Source of the DNA: Streptomyces flavochromogenes
GTDB lineage: Bacteria > Actinomycetota > Actinomycetes > Streptomycetales > Streptomycetaceae
Length of the DNA: 64,000 nt
NCBI RefSeq assembly: GCF_000717595.1
Contig: NZ_JNZO01000027.1
Span: forward strand, 171,907 to 235,906
Direction: 5' to 3'
Shown here: piece by piece, positions 8,159-15,459 of the stretch
How the letters are laid out: the number at the start of each line of letters is the position of its first letter
How positions within the stretch are numbered: position 1 is the stretch's first letter
Program-made: the position numbers and the translations under genes
The notes under the pieces: model-generated
What the model was told of the DNA's origin: nothing
The model's input: the letters and a program-made list of their open reading frames with translations, nothing else
The model's database searches: none

Positions 8159-8632
8159 ATGGTCACGCGGACGACAGCGGAGACGGCGTCGATGACGACG
8201 ACGGACACGGCATCGGCGGTGGCGGGGCGGCGCGGCGGCCGGTTCGCGGGGTTCGTGCGCGTCTCGATCGGCCTGCAGACGGCGAGCATCCTCTTCCAGG
8301 CCGTCACGGCCGGAACGGCGCTGACCTCACAGGTCGGATCGACCCTGCACGACCTCGGGTCCAAGGGCACGTACGCGATGTCGATGCTGTACCTGCTCGC
8401 CGCGATCCTGGCGTGGCGGCCGGGCGGCGGCCCGGCCCGGCCGGCCCTCTACGCGACCGGTTTCCTGCTCCTCGGGAGCATTCAGGTGGTGATGGGTGTC
8501 CAGCACGTGATGGGCGTTCATGTTCCCCTGGGTGTACTGATGTTCGGCCTCAGCCTGCTGGATCTGGGGCGGGTCGTTCTCCAGCGGGCACGCCCGGCGG
8601 CGGAGGCCGCCTACGCGAACTCCCCCTCCTGA
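8159..8632 (+). CDS. Small integral membrane protein, likely sigma-factor target
   Basis: Protein of 157 aa with a polar, Thr-rich N-terminus of about 30 residues, then about four hydrophobic segments (VRVSIGLQTASILFQAVTAG; MSMLYLLAAILAW; ALYATGFLLLGSIQVVMGVQ; LGVLMFGLSLLDLG). No catalytic motif is seen and the family is not recognised beyond a DoxX-like size and layout. ATG 8159 has GGAAGGA about ten bases upstream. It is divergent from the second ECF sigma factor and has an ECF41-like promoter. Its last 22 bases overlap the end of the convergent TetR gene. Confidence 0.7.
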   Translation: MVTRTTAETASMTTTDTASAVAGRRGGRFAGFVRVSIGLQTASILFQAVTAGTALTSQVGSTLHDLGSKGTYAMSMLYLLAAILAWRPGGGPARPALYATGFLLLGSIQVVMGVQHVMGVHVPLGVLMFGLSLLDLGRVVLQRARPAAEAAYANSPS

Positions 8633-9222
8633 GAAAGGGCCGCACGCACGATGGCCGCGGCCGCACGCGCCGCGGCCGTCACCGGATCGGTGCTGCGTGC
8701 GGCGCGGCCCAGCATGAACGCGCCCTCCAGCAGGGCGATCACCGAGCTCGCGGTCTCGTGCGCGACGGGCTCGGCGATCCCTCCGGCCCGGTAGAAGGCG
8801 GCGAGTCCGTCCGTCCAGCTCGCGAACACCTCGGCCGTGGCGACCCGCAGCGGTTCATGGGTACTGGCCACCTCCAGCGCGACGGTGGCGATCGGGCACG
8901 GGTCCGCGAAGTCGAGCTCGCGCAGGGTCTCCGCCGCGGCGATGAACGCGTCGCCGGTGACGGCGGCCATGTCCACGTCCTCGGGGACGCTGGAGGTCGG
9001 GAAGAGTCCGGCGATCAGTTCCAGGTAGGCCGCGCCCGACGTTCGGACCACCTCCTCGCCGAGCTGTGCCTTGCCCCCGGGAAAGAAGTGGTACGCCGAG
9101 CCGTACGGGGCGTCCGCCGCCGCGACGATCTGTTTCATGCCGCTGGCCGCGTAGCCCTGGCGCCGGAAAAGCTCGGTCGCGGCGGTGACGATGCGCTGCC
9201 TGGTGTCGCCCGTGGTCCTCAC
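8611..9222 (-). CDS. TetR/AcrR-family repressor (LmrA/YxaF-like)
   Basis: Repressor of 203 aa. The N-terminal helix-turn-helix is ATELFRRQGYAASGMKQIVA with the recognition region DAPYGSAYHFFPGGKAQLGE. The C-terminal domain (about residues 75-200) has the pattern of the LmrA/YxaF group (DPCPIATVALEVA). It is divergent from an alpha/beta hydrolase gene. A perfect inverted repeat lies 13 bases before its start and covers the hydrolase start region, so it probably represses both genes. Confidence 0.9.
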   Translation of the reverse strand: MRTTGDTRQRIVTAATELFRRQGYAASGMKQIVAAADAPYGSAYHFFPGGKAQLGEEVVRTSGAAYLELIAGLFPTSSVPEDVDMAAVTGDAFIAAAETLRELDFADPCPIATVALEVASTHEPLRVATAEVFASWTDGLAAFYRAGGIAEPVAHETASSVIALLEGAFMLGRAARSTDPVTAAARAAAAIVRAALSQEGEFA

Positions 9223-9234
9223 ACTCGCTAGTCT

Positions 9235-9260
9235 CTCACTAGATCGGTCTATCTAGTGAG
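9235..9260. promoter_or_regulatory. TetR operator, perfect inverted repeat
   Basis: CTCACTAGAT at 9235-9244 and ATCTAGTGAG at 9251-9260 are perfect complements separated by six bases. A further CTAG lies at about 9228. This is the size and symmetry of a TetR-family site. It sits between the divergent TetR and hydrolase starts, and the right arm contains the in-frame GTG at 9256 of the hydrolase frame. Confidence 0.8.
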
Positions 9261-9291
9261 CCGGTCTCCGTATCGAGCCGGGGGTCGTCCG

Positions 9292-10173
9292 TTGTCCGAG
9301 ATCGAGCTGAGCGCAGGCGTCATCGACTACACCGACACGGGCGAGGACGGGGGCGGCGGCGCGGGCAAGGACGTCGTGGTGCTCGTCCACGGACTCGGCT
9401 TCGACGAGTCGGTCTGGGACGCGGTCGTCGAGGAGCTGCGCGGGGACTTCCGCGTCCTGGTGCCCGTGCTGCCGATCGGCAGCCACCGCAGGCCGATGCG
9501 GCCGGAAGCGGACCTGTCGGCGCACGGAGTCGCCGCGATCCTGGCCGAGTTCCTGGAACGCCTCGACCTGCACGACGTCACCCTCGTCCAGAACGACGCC
9601 GGCACGGCGCAGCTCCTCGTGGGCGTGCGCGACGAGCGCGTCGGCCGCCTGGTGCTCACCTCGTGCGAGGCGCTGGACAACTACCCGCCCGGCATCCAGG
9701 GCAGAACCCTGCACGCGGCGAGCCGCGTACCGGGCGGCCTCTTCCTGCTGCTGCAGTCCTTCCGGGTCCCCTTCCTCGTCCGGATGAGGACCTCGCTGGG
9801 CGGGATGGCGAAGCGGCCGATCCCGTACGCGCTGGTCCGCCGCTGGTACCGGCCCCTGCTCACCCGGAGCGCGATCCGCCGGGACCTCGCCGTGTTCTGC
9901 CGCAGCACCGAGAAGGACACGTATCTCAAGGCGGCCGAGAAACTGCGGGAGTTCGACCGGCCGGCGCTGGTCGCCTGGGGAGCCGAGGACCGCATGATGC
10001 CCGCCGCCACGGGGCGTCGACTCGCCGAACTGCTGCCGCGGGGGCGCTATGTGGAGATCCCCGGGGCGGGCACGCTCGTCCAGCTGGACAACCCCGGCGC
10101 CCTCTGCGCGGAGCTGCGTGCCTTCATCCGGGAGACTCCGATCGGGGAAGGACCTGTCGGGGAAGCAGGCTGA
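9292..10173 (+). CDS. Alpha/beta hydrolase-fold protein with Asp nucleophile and no catalytic His
   Basis: Protein of 293 aa with the fold's oxyanion strand VVLVHGLGFDESVW. The nucleophile elbow reads LVQNDAGTAQLL, putting Asp where Ser is usual, as in haloalkane dehalogenases and epoxide hydrolases. The acid region is LVAWGAEDRMMP. The usual His position reads GAGTLVQLDNP, with Thr instead of His. I recall actinobacterial relatives with the same substitution, so this may be a subfamily that does not hydrolyse or that forms a stable covalent intermediate. I prefer TTG 9292 (LSEIELSAGVIDYTD), with GGGGGT upstream; GTG 9256 would add 12 residues but lies inside the TetR operator. Regulated by the divergent TetR. 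Confidence 0.8.
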   Translation: MSEIELSAGVIDYTDTGEDGGGGAGKDVVVLVHGLGFDESVWDAVVEELRGDFRVLVPVLPIGSHRRPMRPEADLSAHGVAAILAEFLERLDLHDVTLVQNDAGTAQLLVGVRDERVGRLVLTSCEALDNYPPGIQGRTLHAASRVPGGLFLLLQSFRVPFLVRMRTSLGGMAKRPIPYALVRRWYRPLLTRSAIRRDLAVFCRSTEKDTYLKAAEKLREFDRPALVAWGAEDRMMPAATGRRLAELLPRGRYVEIPGAGTLVQLDNPGALCAELRAFIRETPIGEGPVGEAG

Positions 10174-10249
10174 GCCCCCTCACCGCACGGACCGCCTTCG
10201 GCTGCCCGTACCGGAGCGACCGGCTCACGAAGGCCTTACGGCCACATTC

Positions 10250-10291
10250 GTCAGGAATCGAGAAGCGGGGGCGCACGCGCACAACTAGCTT
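10250..10291 (+). promoter_or_regulatory. Leaderless promoter with putative AraC box, first VOC gene
   Basis: GTCAGGAATCGAGAAGC at 10250-10266 is followed 15 bases later by CAACTAGC at 10282-10289. TAGCTT at 10286-10291 is a TANNNT -10 box six bases before the ATG at 10298, so the transcript probably starts at or next to the A of ATG. The 17-base box overlaps the -35 position, as expected for an activator site. The same pair of blocks occurs at 11142-11184. Confidence 0.6.
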
Positions 10292-10297
10292 GTGGGC

Positions 10298-10708
10298 ATG
10301 GACATCACCATTCACACCACCGTCCTCCCGCACGAGGACCCCGACGCCTCCCTCGCCTTCTACCGCGACGCCCTCGGCTTCGAGGTGCGCAGCGACGTCG
10401 GCCAGGGCAGGACCCGCTGGATCACCGTCGGACCCGTCGGACAGCCCGGTACGTCGATCCTCCTCGCGCCGCCCGGCGCCGACCCCGGGGTCACCGAGGC
10501 CGAGCGGCGGACCATCGCCGAGATGATGGCCAAGGGCACCTACGGCTGGATCCTGCTCGCCACCCCCGACCTCGACGCCACCTTCGAGAAGGTGCAGGCC
10601 GGGGACGTCGAGGTGGTCCAGGAGCCGACCGACCAGCCGTACGGCGTGCGGGACTGCGCCTTCCGCGATCCCGCGGGCAACCTCGTCCGCGTCCAGCAAC
10701 TGCGCTGA
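10298..10708 (+). CDS. VOC-family (glyoxalase/bleomycin-resistance fold) protein
   Basis: Protein of 136 aa with the paired beta-alpha-beta-beta-beta motifs of the vicinal oxygen chelate fold. Typical segments are DASLAFYRDALGFEV near the N-terminus and YGVRDCAFRDPAGNLVRVQQ at the end. Candidate metal-side residues are His5 (TIHTT) and Glu84 or neighbours, but the reaction cannot be assigned. ATG 10298 is preferred over GTG 10292 because the -10 box ends six bases earlier, as for a leaderless message. The AraC regulator gene follows after 13 bases. Confidence 0.85.
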   Translation: MDITIHTTVLPHEDPDASLAFYRDALGFEVRSDVGQGRTRWITVGPVGQPGTSILLAPPGADPGVTEAERRTIAEMMAKGTYGWILLATPDLDATFEKVQAGDVEVVQEPTDQPYGVRDCAFRDPAGNLVRVQQLR

Positions 10709-10721
10709 AAGGATTCCCCTC

Positions 10722-11186
<465 letters not shown>

Positions 11187-11191
11187 TTCTC

Positions 11192-11821
11192 ATGAACGCC
11201 ATCGCCTCCATCACCCTCGAGGTGGCCGACCTCCCGGCCGCCGACCGCTTCTACACCGCCTCCGGTCTCGGCGCGCATGTGCGCCTGCGGGCCTCCGACG
11301 CGCCGAGCACCGGCTTCCGCGGCTTCTCGCTCTCCCTCACGGTGGACCGGCCGGCCGACGTCCGGCACTTCGTCGACGCGGCCCTCGCCGCCGGCGCCAC
11401 CTCGCTCAAGCCCGCCTCGAAGTCCTTCTGGGGCTACGGCGGCGTCTTCCAGGCCCCGGACGGGACCATCTGGAAGGTCGCGACCTCGAACAAGAAGGAC
11501 GCCGGACCGGCCACCGGCCGCGTCGAATCCTTCGTCGTCCTGGTCGGAGCCGCGGACGTCGCCGCCAGCAAGGCGTTCTACGTCGAGCACGGCCTCACCG
11601 TCGGGAAGAGCTTCGGCCGCAAGTACGTCGAGTTCGCCGCCGCCGAGGGCAGCCCGGTCAAGCTCGCCCTGTACGGGCGCCGCGCCCTCGCGAAGGACGT
11701 CGGCGTGGCCGTGGACGGCGAGGGATCCCACCGGATCGTGCTCGGAGGCGAGGGCACCGGCGCCTTCACCGACCCGGACGGGTTCACCTGGGAGCCCGCG
11801 TCCGTGGCCGCCGCGTCCTGA
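11192..11821 (+). CDS. Two-domain VOC-family protein
   Basis: Protein of 209 aa with two VOC modules: the first (about residues 1-105) opens with IASITLEVADLPAADRFY and ends in APDGTIWKVAT; the second (about 115-205) opens with VESFVVLVGAADVAASKAFY and ends in FTDPDGFTWEPAS. It resembles glyoxalases of the CPPT1-like type but no substrate can be named. ATG 11192 follows a leaderless-type -10 box by seven bases. It is the last gene of the VOC-AraC-VOC set and shares its promoter element with the first VOC gene. Confidence 0.85.
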   Translation: MNAIASITLEVADLPAADRFYTASGLGAHVRLRASDAPSTGFRGFSLSLTVDRPADVRHFVDAALAAGATSLKPASKSFWGYGGVFQAPDGTIWKVATSNKKDAGPATGRVESFVVLVGAADVAASKAFYVEHGLTVGKSFGRKYVEFAAAEGSPVKLALYGRRALAKDVGVAVDGEGSHRIVLGGEGTGAFTDPDGFTWEPASVAAAS

Positions 11822-11900
11822 CCCGTACCCCCTGGACCCACCCCCGTACACCCCTCCCTCGTACCCGTATCCCCAGCCAGCCTTGTGAGAGGAACCCGTC

Positions 11901-12398
11901 ATGTCGAACACGCGGTCGTCCGCCAAGAGCACCAGCACCGGCACCACCGCCGAGGGCAAGAGCGGCGCGAAGTACGACGGCTTCACCGAGGAAGAGCGCG
12001 ACGCGATGAAGGAGCGCGCCTCGGAGCTCAAGAGCACCGCCCGGCGCGGCTCGCGCTCGGCCAAGCCCGACGGGGAGGCCGACGTCCTGGCGAAGATCGC
12101 CGAGATGACGGACACCGACCGGGTCCTCGCCGAGAAGATCCACGCGATCGTCAAGGAGCACGCGCCCGGCCTTGCGTCGAAGACCTGGTACGGGATGCCC
12201 GCCTACGCCAAGGACGGCAAGGTCGTCTGCTTCTTCCAGAGCGCGCAGAAGTTCAAGAGCCGCTACGCCACGCTCGGCTTCAGCGACCTCGCTCAGCTCG
12301 ACGAGGGCACCCTGTGGGCGACCAGCTACGCCCTGACCGAGCTCACCGTCGCCGACGAGACCCGGATCGCCGCACTCATCGCGCGGGCCGCCGGCTGA
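11901..12398 (+). CDS. DUF1801-domain protein
   Basis: Protein of 165 aa. Residues 1-60 are a Ser/Thr/Lys-rich tail with a helical, charged stretch (TEEERDAMKERASELKS). Residues 65-165 form the DUF1801 (YdhG-like) domain, with the signature ASKTWYGMPAYAKDGKVVCF. Relatives have been called iron chaperones, on thin evidence. ATG 11901 has GAGAGGA about eight bases upstream. It lies 79 bases downstream of the second VOC gene and may be co-transcribed. Confidence 0.8.
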   Translation: MSNTRSSAKSTSTGTTAEGKSGAKYDGFTEEERDAMKERASELKSTARRGSRSAKPDGEADVLAKIAEMTDTDRVLAEKIHAIVKEHAPGLASKTWYGMPAYAKDGKVVCFFQSAQKFKSRYATLGFSDLAQLDEGTLWATSYALTELTVADETRIAALIARAAG

Positions 12399-12439
12399 CA
12401 CCTCCGGCGCGGCCGGTGGAGACTGCCCGGCGCGTCCGG

Positions 12440-13105
12440 TCAGCGGCTGGGCGTCGAGGTGGCGCGCAGGCGGTACGCGGCCGCCGCCAGCCAGCACAGG
12501 CCCAGGGCCGCACCGGCCGTGAACGCCGTCACCGTGACGGCGGAGGCCGCGAAGCCGGCGAGTACCAGGGCCGGGGCGATACGGGAGGTCAGCGCCCGGA
12601 CACGGTCGCCGCGGGCGCTGAACGTGCGGGCCAGGACCAGGAAGGCCGCGCACAGGGCGAGGTAGCCGGCCATGCCGGTGAGCATGTGGACGGCGCCGTG
12701 CGTGCTGAGCGCGGGCGTCTCGGGGGCGCCCGCGGGGAATCCGGCGCCGGCGTCGGCGGGGAACACCGCGGCGGCCGCGAACGAGGCGCCGAAGACGCCG
12801 GTCAGCACCGGGACCCAGGTGGCGCCCGGGCCGCCGGCCAGCGCGCGGCGCAGGCCGATCGCGCCGGCGCCGATCAGGACGGCGGCCAGCAGGAAGTTCG
12901 CCGTCTGGACCCATCCCGCGTCGCCCAGGGCGAGCTGGCTGATCGCGTTGCGGCCGAAGGAGAAGCCGTCCCGCGTCAGCCCCTGGGCCAGGCCCACGGC
13001 GAGGAACAGCGGGCCCCCGACGATCCCGCCGAGCAGCAGGCGCCGGGCGTTTGCTCCGGGGGTGGAACGGGCGGCGCGGGCAGGGGTGTTGAGCGTGGCG
13101 GTCAT
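12440..13105 (-). CDS. DUF998-family integral membrane protein
   Basis: Protein of 221 aa with about six hydrophobic helices: LLLGGIVGGPLFLAVGLAQG, TANFLLAAVLIGAGAIGL, VLTGVFGASFAAAAVFPAD, AVHMLTGMAGYLALCAAFLV, IAPALVLAGFAASAVTVTAF and ALGLCWLAAAAYRL. The conserved DUF998 features SFGRNAISQLALGDAGWVQ (after the first helix) and FPADAGAGFP are present. ATG 13105 has GAGGAGG eight bases upstream; longer in-frame starts lack family sequence. Function unknown. It converges with the DUF1801 gene and is divergent from the cold-shock gene. Confidence 0.82.
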   Translation of the reverse strand: MTATLNTPARAARSTPGANARRLLLGGIVGGPLFLAVGLAQGLTRDGFSFGRNAISQLALGDAGWVQTANFLLAAVLIGAGAIGLRRALAGGPGATWVPVLTGVFGASFAAAAVFPADAGAGFPAGAPETPALSTHGAVHMLTGMAGYLALCAAFLVLARTFSARGDRVRALTSRIAPALVLAGFAASAVTVTAFTAGAALGLCWLAAAAYRLRATSTPSR

Positions 13106-13546
13106 GACGGGCCCTCCTCGGGCGGGGGAGTCGGTCGCTCTGTCGTCACCTGTACGACCGGCCCGGGGACAGCCGGTCATCGACCGGACGGTGTGACCTG
13201 GGCCACACCCTCGACGCCTCCCCGGACGCCCCGCGGCCCGCGCTCCACGCGGGCCCATTTCCGAGATCGCCCCGTGAGAATTCGCAGCTACGCGCGGTGA
13301 AAATTTGTCATGTAAACACACGGGATGCGACAGGGGGAAATCTTCACCCCGCACGCTCCGCCCCATCGTGCTACTGTCGATATCAGTTGCAGTTGTGGGT
13401 CCCGAACGTACGAGTGCCCTTCCGGTTTTTCCGGCGCTGGGCACCCTTTTTCATTTCCGGGCTTTTTTCCGGACGGGGCGATCATCGCGGCGACACGGAG
13501 CACACACTGTGTGCGCTCCGAGCACTGCCCCGAAGGAGAATTTGGT
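13106..13546 (+). promoter_or_regulatory. Intergenic region with long leader of the cold-shock gene
   Basis: No convincing gene is found in these 441 bases. Their AT content is unusually high, including AAATTTGTCATGTAAACACA near 13301-13320. A TANNNT -10-like TACTGT lies at 13372-13377, which would give a leader of roughly 160 bases. The leader carries two similar T-rich blocks, CCGGTTTTTCCGG (13422-13434) and CCGGGCTTTTTTCCGG (13457-13472), another T5 run at 13447-13451, and a small hairpin CACACACTGTGTG at 13501-13513. Long structured leaders are usual for bacterial cold-shock genes. Confidence 0.45.
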
Positions 13547-13750
13547 ATGGCGACTGGCACCGTGAAGTGGTTCAACTCGGAAAAGGGCTTCGGCTTCATC
13601 GAGCAGGACGGCGGCGGCCCCGACGTCTTCGCCCACTACTCGAACATCGCCGCCTCCGGCTTCCGTGAGCTGCAGGAAGGCCAGAAGGTGAGCTTCGACA
13701 TCGCGCAGGGCCAGAAGGGCCCGACCGCCGAGAACATCGTCCCCGCCTGA
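13547..13750 (+). CDS. Cold-shock protein, CspA family
   Basis: Single OB-fold protein of 67 aa that binds single-stranded RNA/DNA and melts RNA structure. RNP1 (KGFGFIEQD) and RNP2 (DVFAHYS) motifs are intact: [18 protein letters not shown] leads into them and the protein ends [12 protein letters not shown]. Length is normal for the family. ATG 13547 has AAGGAG about nine bases upstream. A long T-rich leader precedes it and a strong hairpin terminator follows, so it is probably monocistronic. Confidence 0.96.
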   Translation: MATGTVKWFNSEKGFGFIEQDGGGPDVFAHYSNIAASGFRELQEGQKVSFDIAQGQKGPTAENIVPA

Positions 13751-13781
13751 CACCCGGCGCCGACGCGTAGCACAAGCTGAC

Positions 13782-13823
13782 GAGCTGAGGCCCGCACCTT
13801 TGGGGTGCGGGCCTCAGCTCTTT
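13782..13823 (+). terminator. Strong terminator of the cold-shock gene
   Basis: Perfect 17-base stem, GAGCTGAGGCCCGCACC at 13782-13798 with its complement at 13804-13820, a five-base loop TTTGG and a trailing TTTG. It starts 31 bases after the stop codon. Confidence 0.88.
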
Positions 13824-13840
13824 GCAACCCAGAGAACCTC

Positions 13841-13890
13841 AGTACCGTGCAGTACCTCGTAGAACCGCTTCGTACCCTTCAGTACCCCTC
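13841..13890 (+). repeat. Five 10-bp phased direct repeats, (A/C)G(T/A)ACC
   Basis: Units begin at 13841, 13851, 13861, 13871 and 13881: agtaccgtgc, agtacctcgt, agaaccgctt, cgtacccttc and agtacccctc. The core GTACC or GAACC recurs at exactly one helical turn, and an off-phase AGAACC lies at 13833. The array sits between the cold-shock terminator and the next gene (ATG 13951), so it belongs to that gene's upstream region. No known iteron matches. Confidence 0.6.
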
Positions 13891-13950
13891 ATCGGCTGCG
13901 GGAATTTCCTGGCCGGCCCCCTTCTGGACCACTTCTCCGCAGGAGTCACC

Positions 13951-14223
13951 ATGCGCTGTGTCATCGCCCGCTTCCCGTTCGAGCTGACCAAAGCCGGCGT
14001 GATCGAATCCATGAAGGGCGTCAAGCCCGAGCCCGCCATCGGTGACGTCGTCGTCATCGGGCGACGCCAGTACCCCGTGAAGCAGGTCGGCGAGGTCGTC
14101 ACCCGCCAGGACCGCCGCGACTTCAGCGTCGGCGAGGTCGTGCGGGCCATGACGAAGCTCGGCTTCACCTGCCTCACGGTCACGGCCGAGGAGCAGGCCT
14201 CGCCCTCCGAGACGACCTTCTGA
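13951..14223 (+). CDS. Conserved small actinobacterial protein of unknown function
   Basis: Protein of 90 aa, soluble and beta-rich by appearance: MRCVIARFPFELTKAGVIES, then GDVVVIGRRQYPVKQVGEVV and TRQDRRDFSVGEVVRAMTKL. I recall near-identical small proteins beside cold-shock genes and DEAD-box helicases in Streptomyces, but know of no assigned function. ATG 13951 has AGGAG five bases upstream. Its upstream region contains five 10-bp phased repeats. The next gene converges four bases after its stop. Confidence 0.75.
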   Translation: MRCVIARFPFELTKAGVIESMKGVKPEPAIGDVVVIGRRQYPVKQVGEVVTRQDRRDFSVGEVVRAMTKLGFTCLTVTAEEQASPSETTF

Positions 14224-14227
14224 TCGG

Positions 14228-14587
14228 TCAGTGGTCGAAGTAGCTGAAGTCGCCCACCGTCCAGGCGCTGACGTCCTCGAGGGCGACACGGTACATGCCG
14301 CCGGTCTCCGGGATGCCCACCGTGCCCTGGAGGATCCGGGCGAGGTGGAAGTGCAGGTGGGTGGGTGGCCCGTCCGCGCGTTCGGAGGGGCTGAAGACGG
14401 CGGAGAACTCTCCCAGGCGGGCGGAGTCCGTCAGGACTTCGGACACTCGCTGGCGCCACAGGGCTTCCGGGGCCAGTCGACCGGTGAGGACCACACCCCC
14501 CACGACCACCGTCATGGACATCTGATTGCTCTGCCCGGACTCCACCGTGGCGGCAATGTCAACGAGCAGCTCGTCAGGCTTCGACAT
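14228..14587 (-). CDS. Uncharacterised 119-aa protein (weakly GvpU-like)
   Basis: Soluble protein of 119 aa. Recognisable segments are LLVDIAATVESG, VVVGGVVLTGRLAPEALW and THLHFHLARILQG, and it ends VALEDVSAWTVGDFSYFDH. I vaguely recall Streptomyces homologues labelled gas-vesicle accessory protein GvpU, but no other gas-vesicle gene is nearby and I do not rely on that. ATG 14587 (MSKPDELL) is chosen over the upstream in-frame start at 14620. It converges with the 90-aa protein gene. Confidence 0.6.
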   Translation of the reverse strand: MSKPDELLVDIAATVESGQSNQMSMTVVVGGVVLTGRLAPEALWRQRVSEVLTDSARLGEFSAVFSPSERADGPPTHLHFHLARILQGTVGIPETGGMYRVALEDVSAWTVGDFSYFDH

Positions 14588-14644
14588 GGAAGTCCATTCT
14601 AGGCGGCACCCGGGCCCCATGGCCGTACCGCGTCGGCACCGCGG

Positions 14645-14710
14645 TCGGACCTCGGCCGGGGCGCTCCCGGGCCGGTGTCGGACCGCGGCCGGGGCGTGCC
14701 CGGCCGCAGC
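14645..14710. repeat. Two imperfect 33-bp direct repeats
   Basis: Two GC-rich 33-base copies start with TCGGAC at 14645 and 14678 and differ at several bases. They fill the space between the 119-aa protein gene and the metallo-hydrolase gene. A stem GCTGTAGC (14714-14721) / GCTACAGC (14744-14751) then overlaps the hydrolase stop codon and could end its transcript. Confidence 0.45.
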
Positions 14711-14744
14711 CGGGCTGTAGCTGCGACCGCCGCCCGCCTGCCCG

Positions 14745-15344
14745 CTACAGCGGCGCCGTGTCGTCGGCCGGGAACGCCGGGCCGTGGCCCGGGACGATCA
14801 CGTCGGCCGTGGCCAGGACGCGCAGGCGGGAGTCCTTGAGAACCGTGTGGTCGGGGGCCACCGGGTCCTCCACCGGGCCGTTCGGCCGCCACCACAGGTC
14901 GCCCACGAAGGCGACGACGCCGGTGTCGGTGCCGGCGAGGAGAGTGATGTCCTCCGGGCTGTGGCCGGGGGTACGGATCAGCCGCAGCGACGGGGCCAGC
15001 TCGTGGCCCTCCGCGTCGCGGTCGGTCCACTGGTCGTTCTCGTAGATCGCCTTGTGGTCGTGGACCCGGGCCCGGCCGAAGAGGCCGACGTTCATGGTGT
15101 TGTCGGGGTGGTGGTGGCTGAGCACCACGTCGGTGATGTCGTCCGGTCCCAGGCCGAGTTCGGCGAGCGGGCCGAGGATCCGGTCGCGGCTCGCCACCAT
15201 GCCGGGGTCGACGATCACATGCCGGTCGCCGTCCCGCACGTACGAGACGGTGGCGGCGACCCCGGGGCCCGTGGAGAGCGTGTATCCGGTGGTCAGGATC
15301 GTGTAGGTGGCGGTGCGGGCGCTCGGTGCGTCGTGGTTCGTCAT
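14745..15344 (-). CDS. MBL-fold metallo-hydrolase with altered metal motif
   Basis: Protein of 199 aa with the metallo-beta-lactamase fold. The HxHxDH signature reads SHHHPDNTMN, with Asn in place of the last His. Later ligands look intact: IRTPGHSPEDITLLAG (His), FVGDLWW (Asp) and VIVPGHGPAFP (His). Loss of one site-2 ligand may mean a single-metal enzyme. The family cleaves esters, thioesters, lactones or phosphoesters; the substrate is unknown. It is divergent from a GlxA-type regulator, the likely controller. Confidence 0.83.
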   Translation of the reverse strand: MTNHDAPSARTATYTILTTGYTLSTGPGVAATVSYVRDGDRHVIVDPGMVASRDRILGPLAELGLGPDDITDVVLSHHHPDNTMNVGLFGRARVHDHKAIYENDQWTDRDAEGHELAPSLRLIRTPGHSPEDITLLAGTDTGVVAFVGDLWWRPNGPVEDPVAPDHTVLKDSRLRVLATADVIVPGHGPAFPADDTAPL

Positions 15345-15378
15345 GCCCCCAAGTCTTCTGCGCGGCAGGGATCTTCAC

Positions 15379-15394
15379 GAGTGGCCGCACTGCC
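15379..15394. promoter_or_regulatory. Candidate GlxA-regulator site
   Basis: Inverted repeat GTGGC (15379-15383) and GCCAC (15390-15394) with a six-base spacer lies in the 115-base gap between the divergent metallo-hydrolase and GlxA-type genes. A related half, GTGCCATCG, follows near 15409. Assignment rests on position only. Confidence 0.3.
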
Positions 15395-15459
15395 ACCGAT
15401 CGCGGGAATCGTGCCATCGTCCTCGGTACCGCGGCCGGGCCCCGTGCCAGACTCGGCCC

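Noticed and set aside
13822..13950. N-terminal extension of the 90-aa protein into the 10-bp repeat array
   Set aside because: The ATG at 13951 has a well-placed AGGAG, and the extension starts inside the cold-shock terminator.
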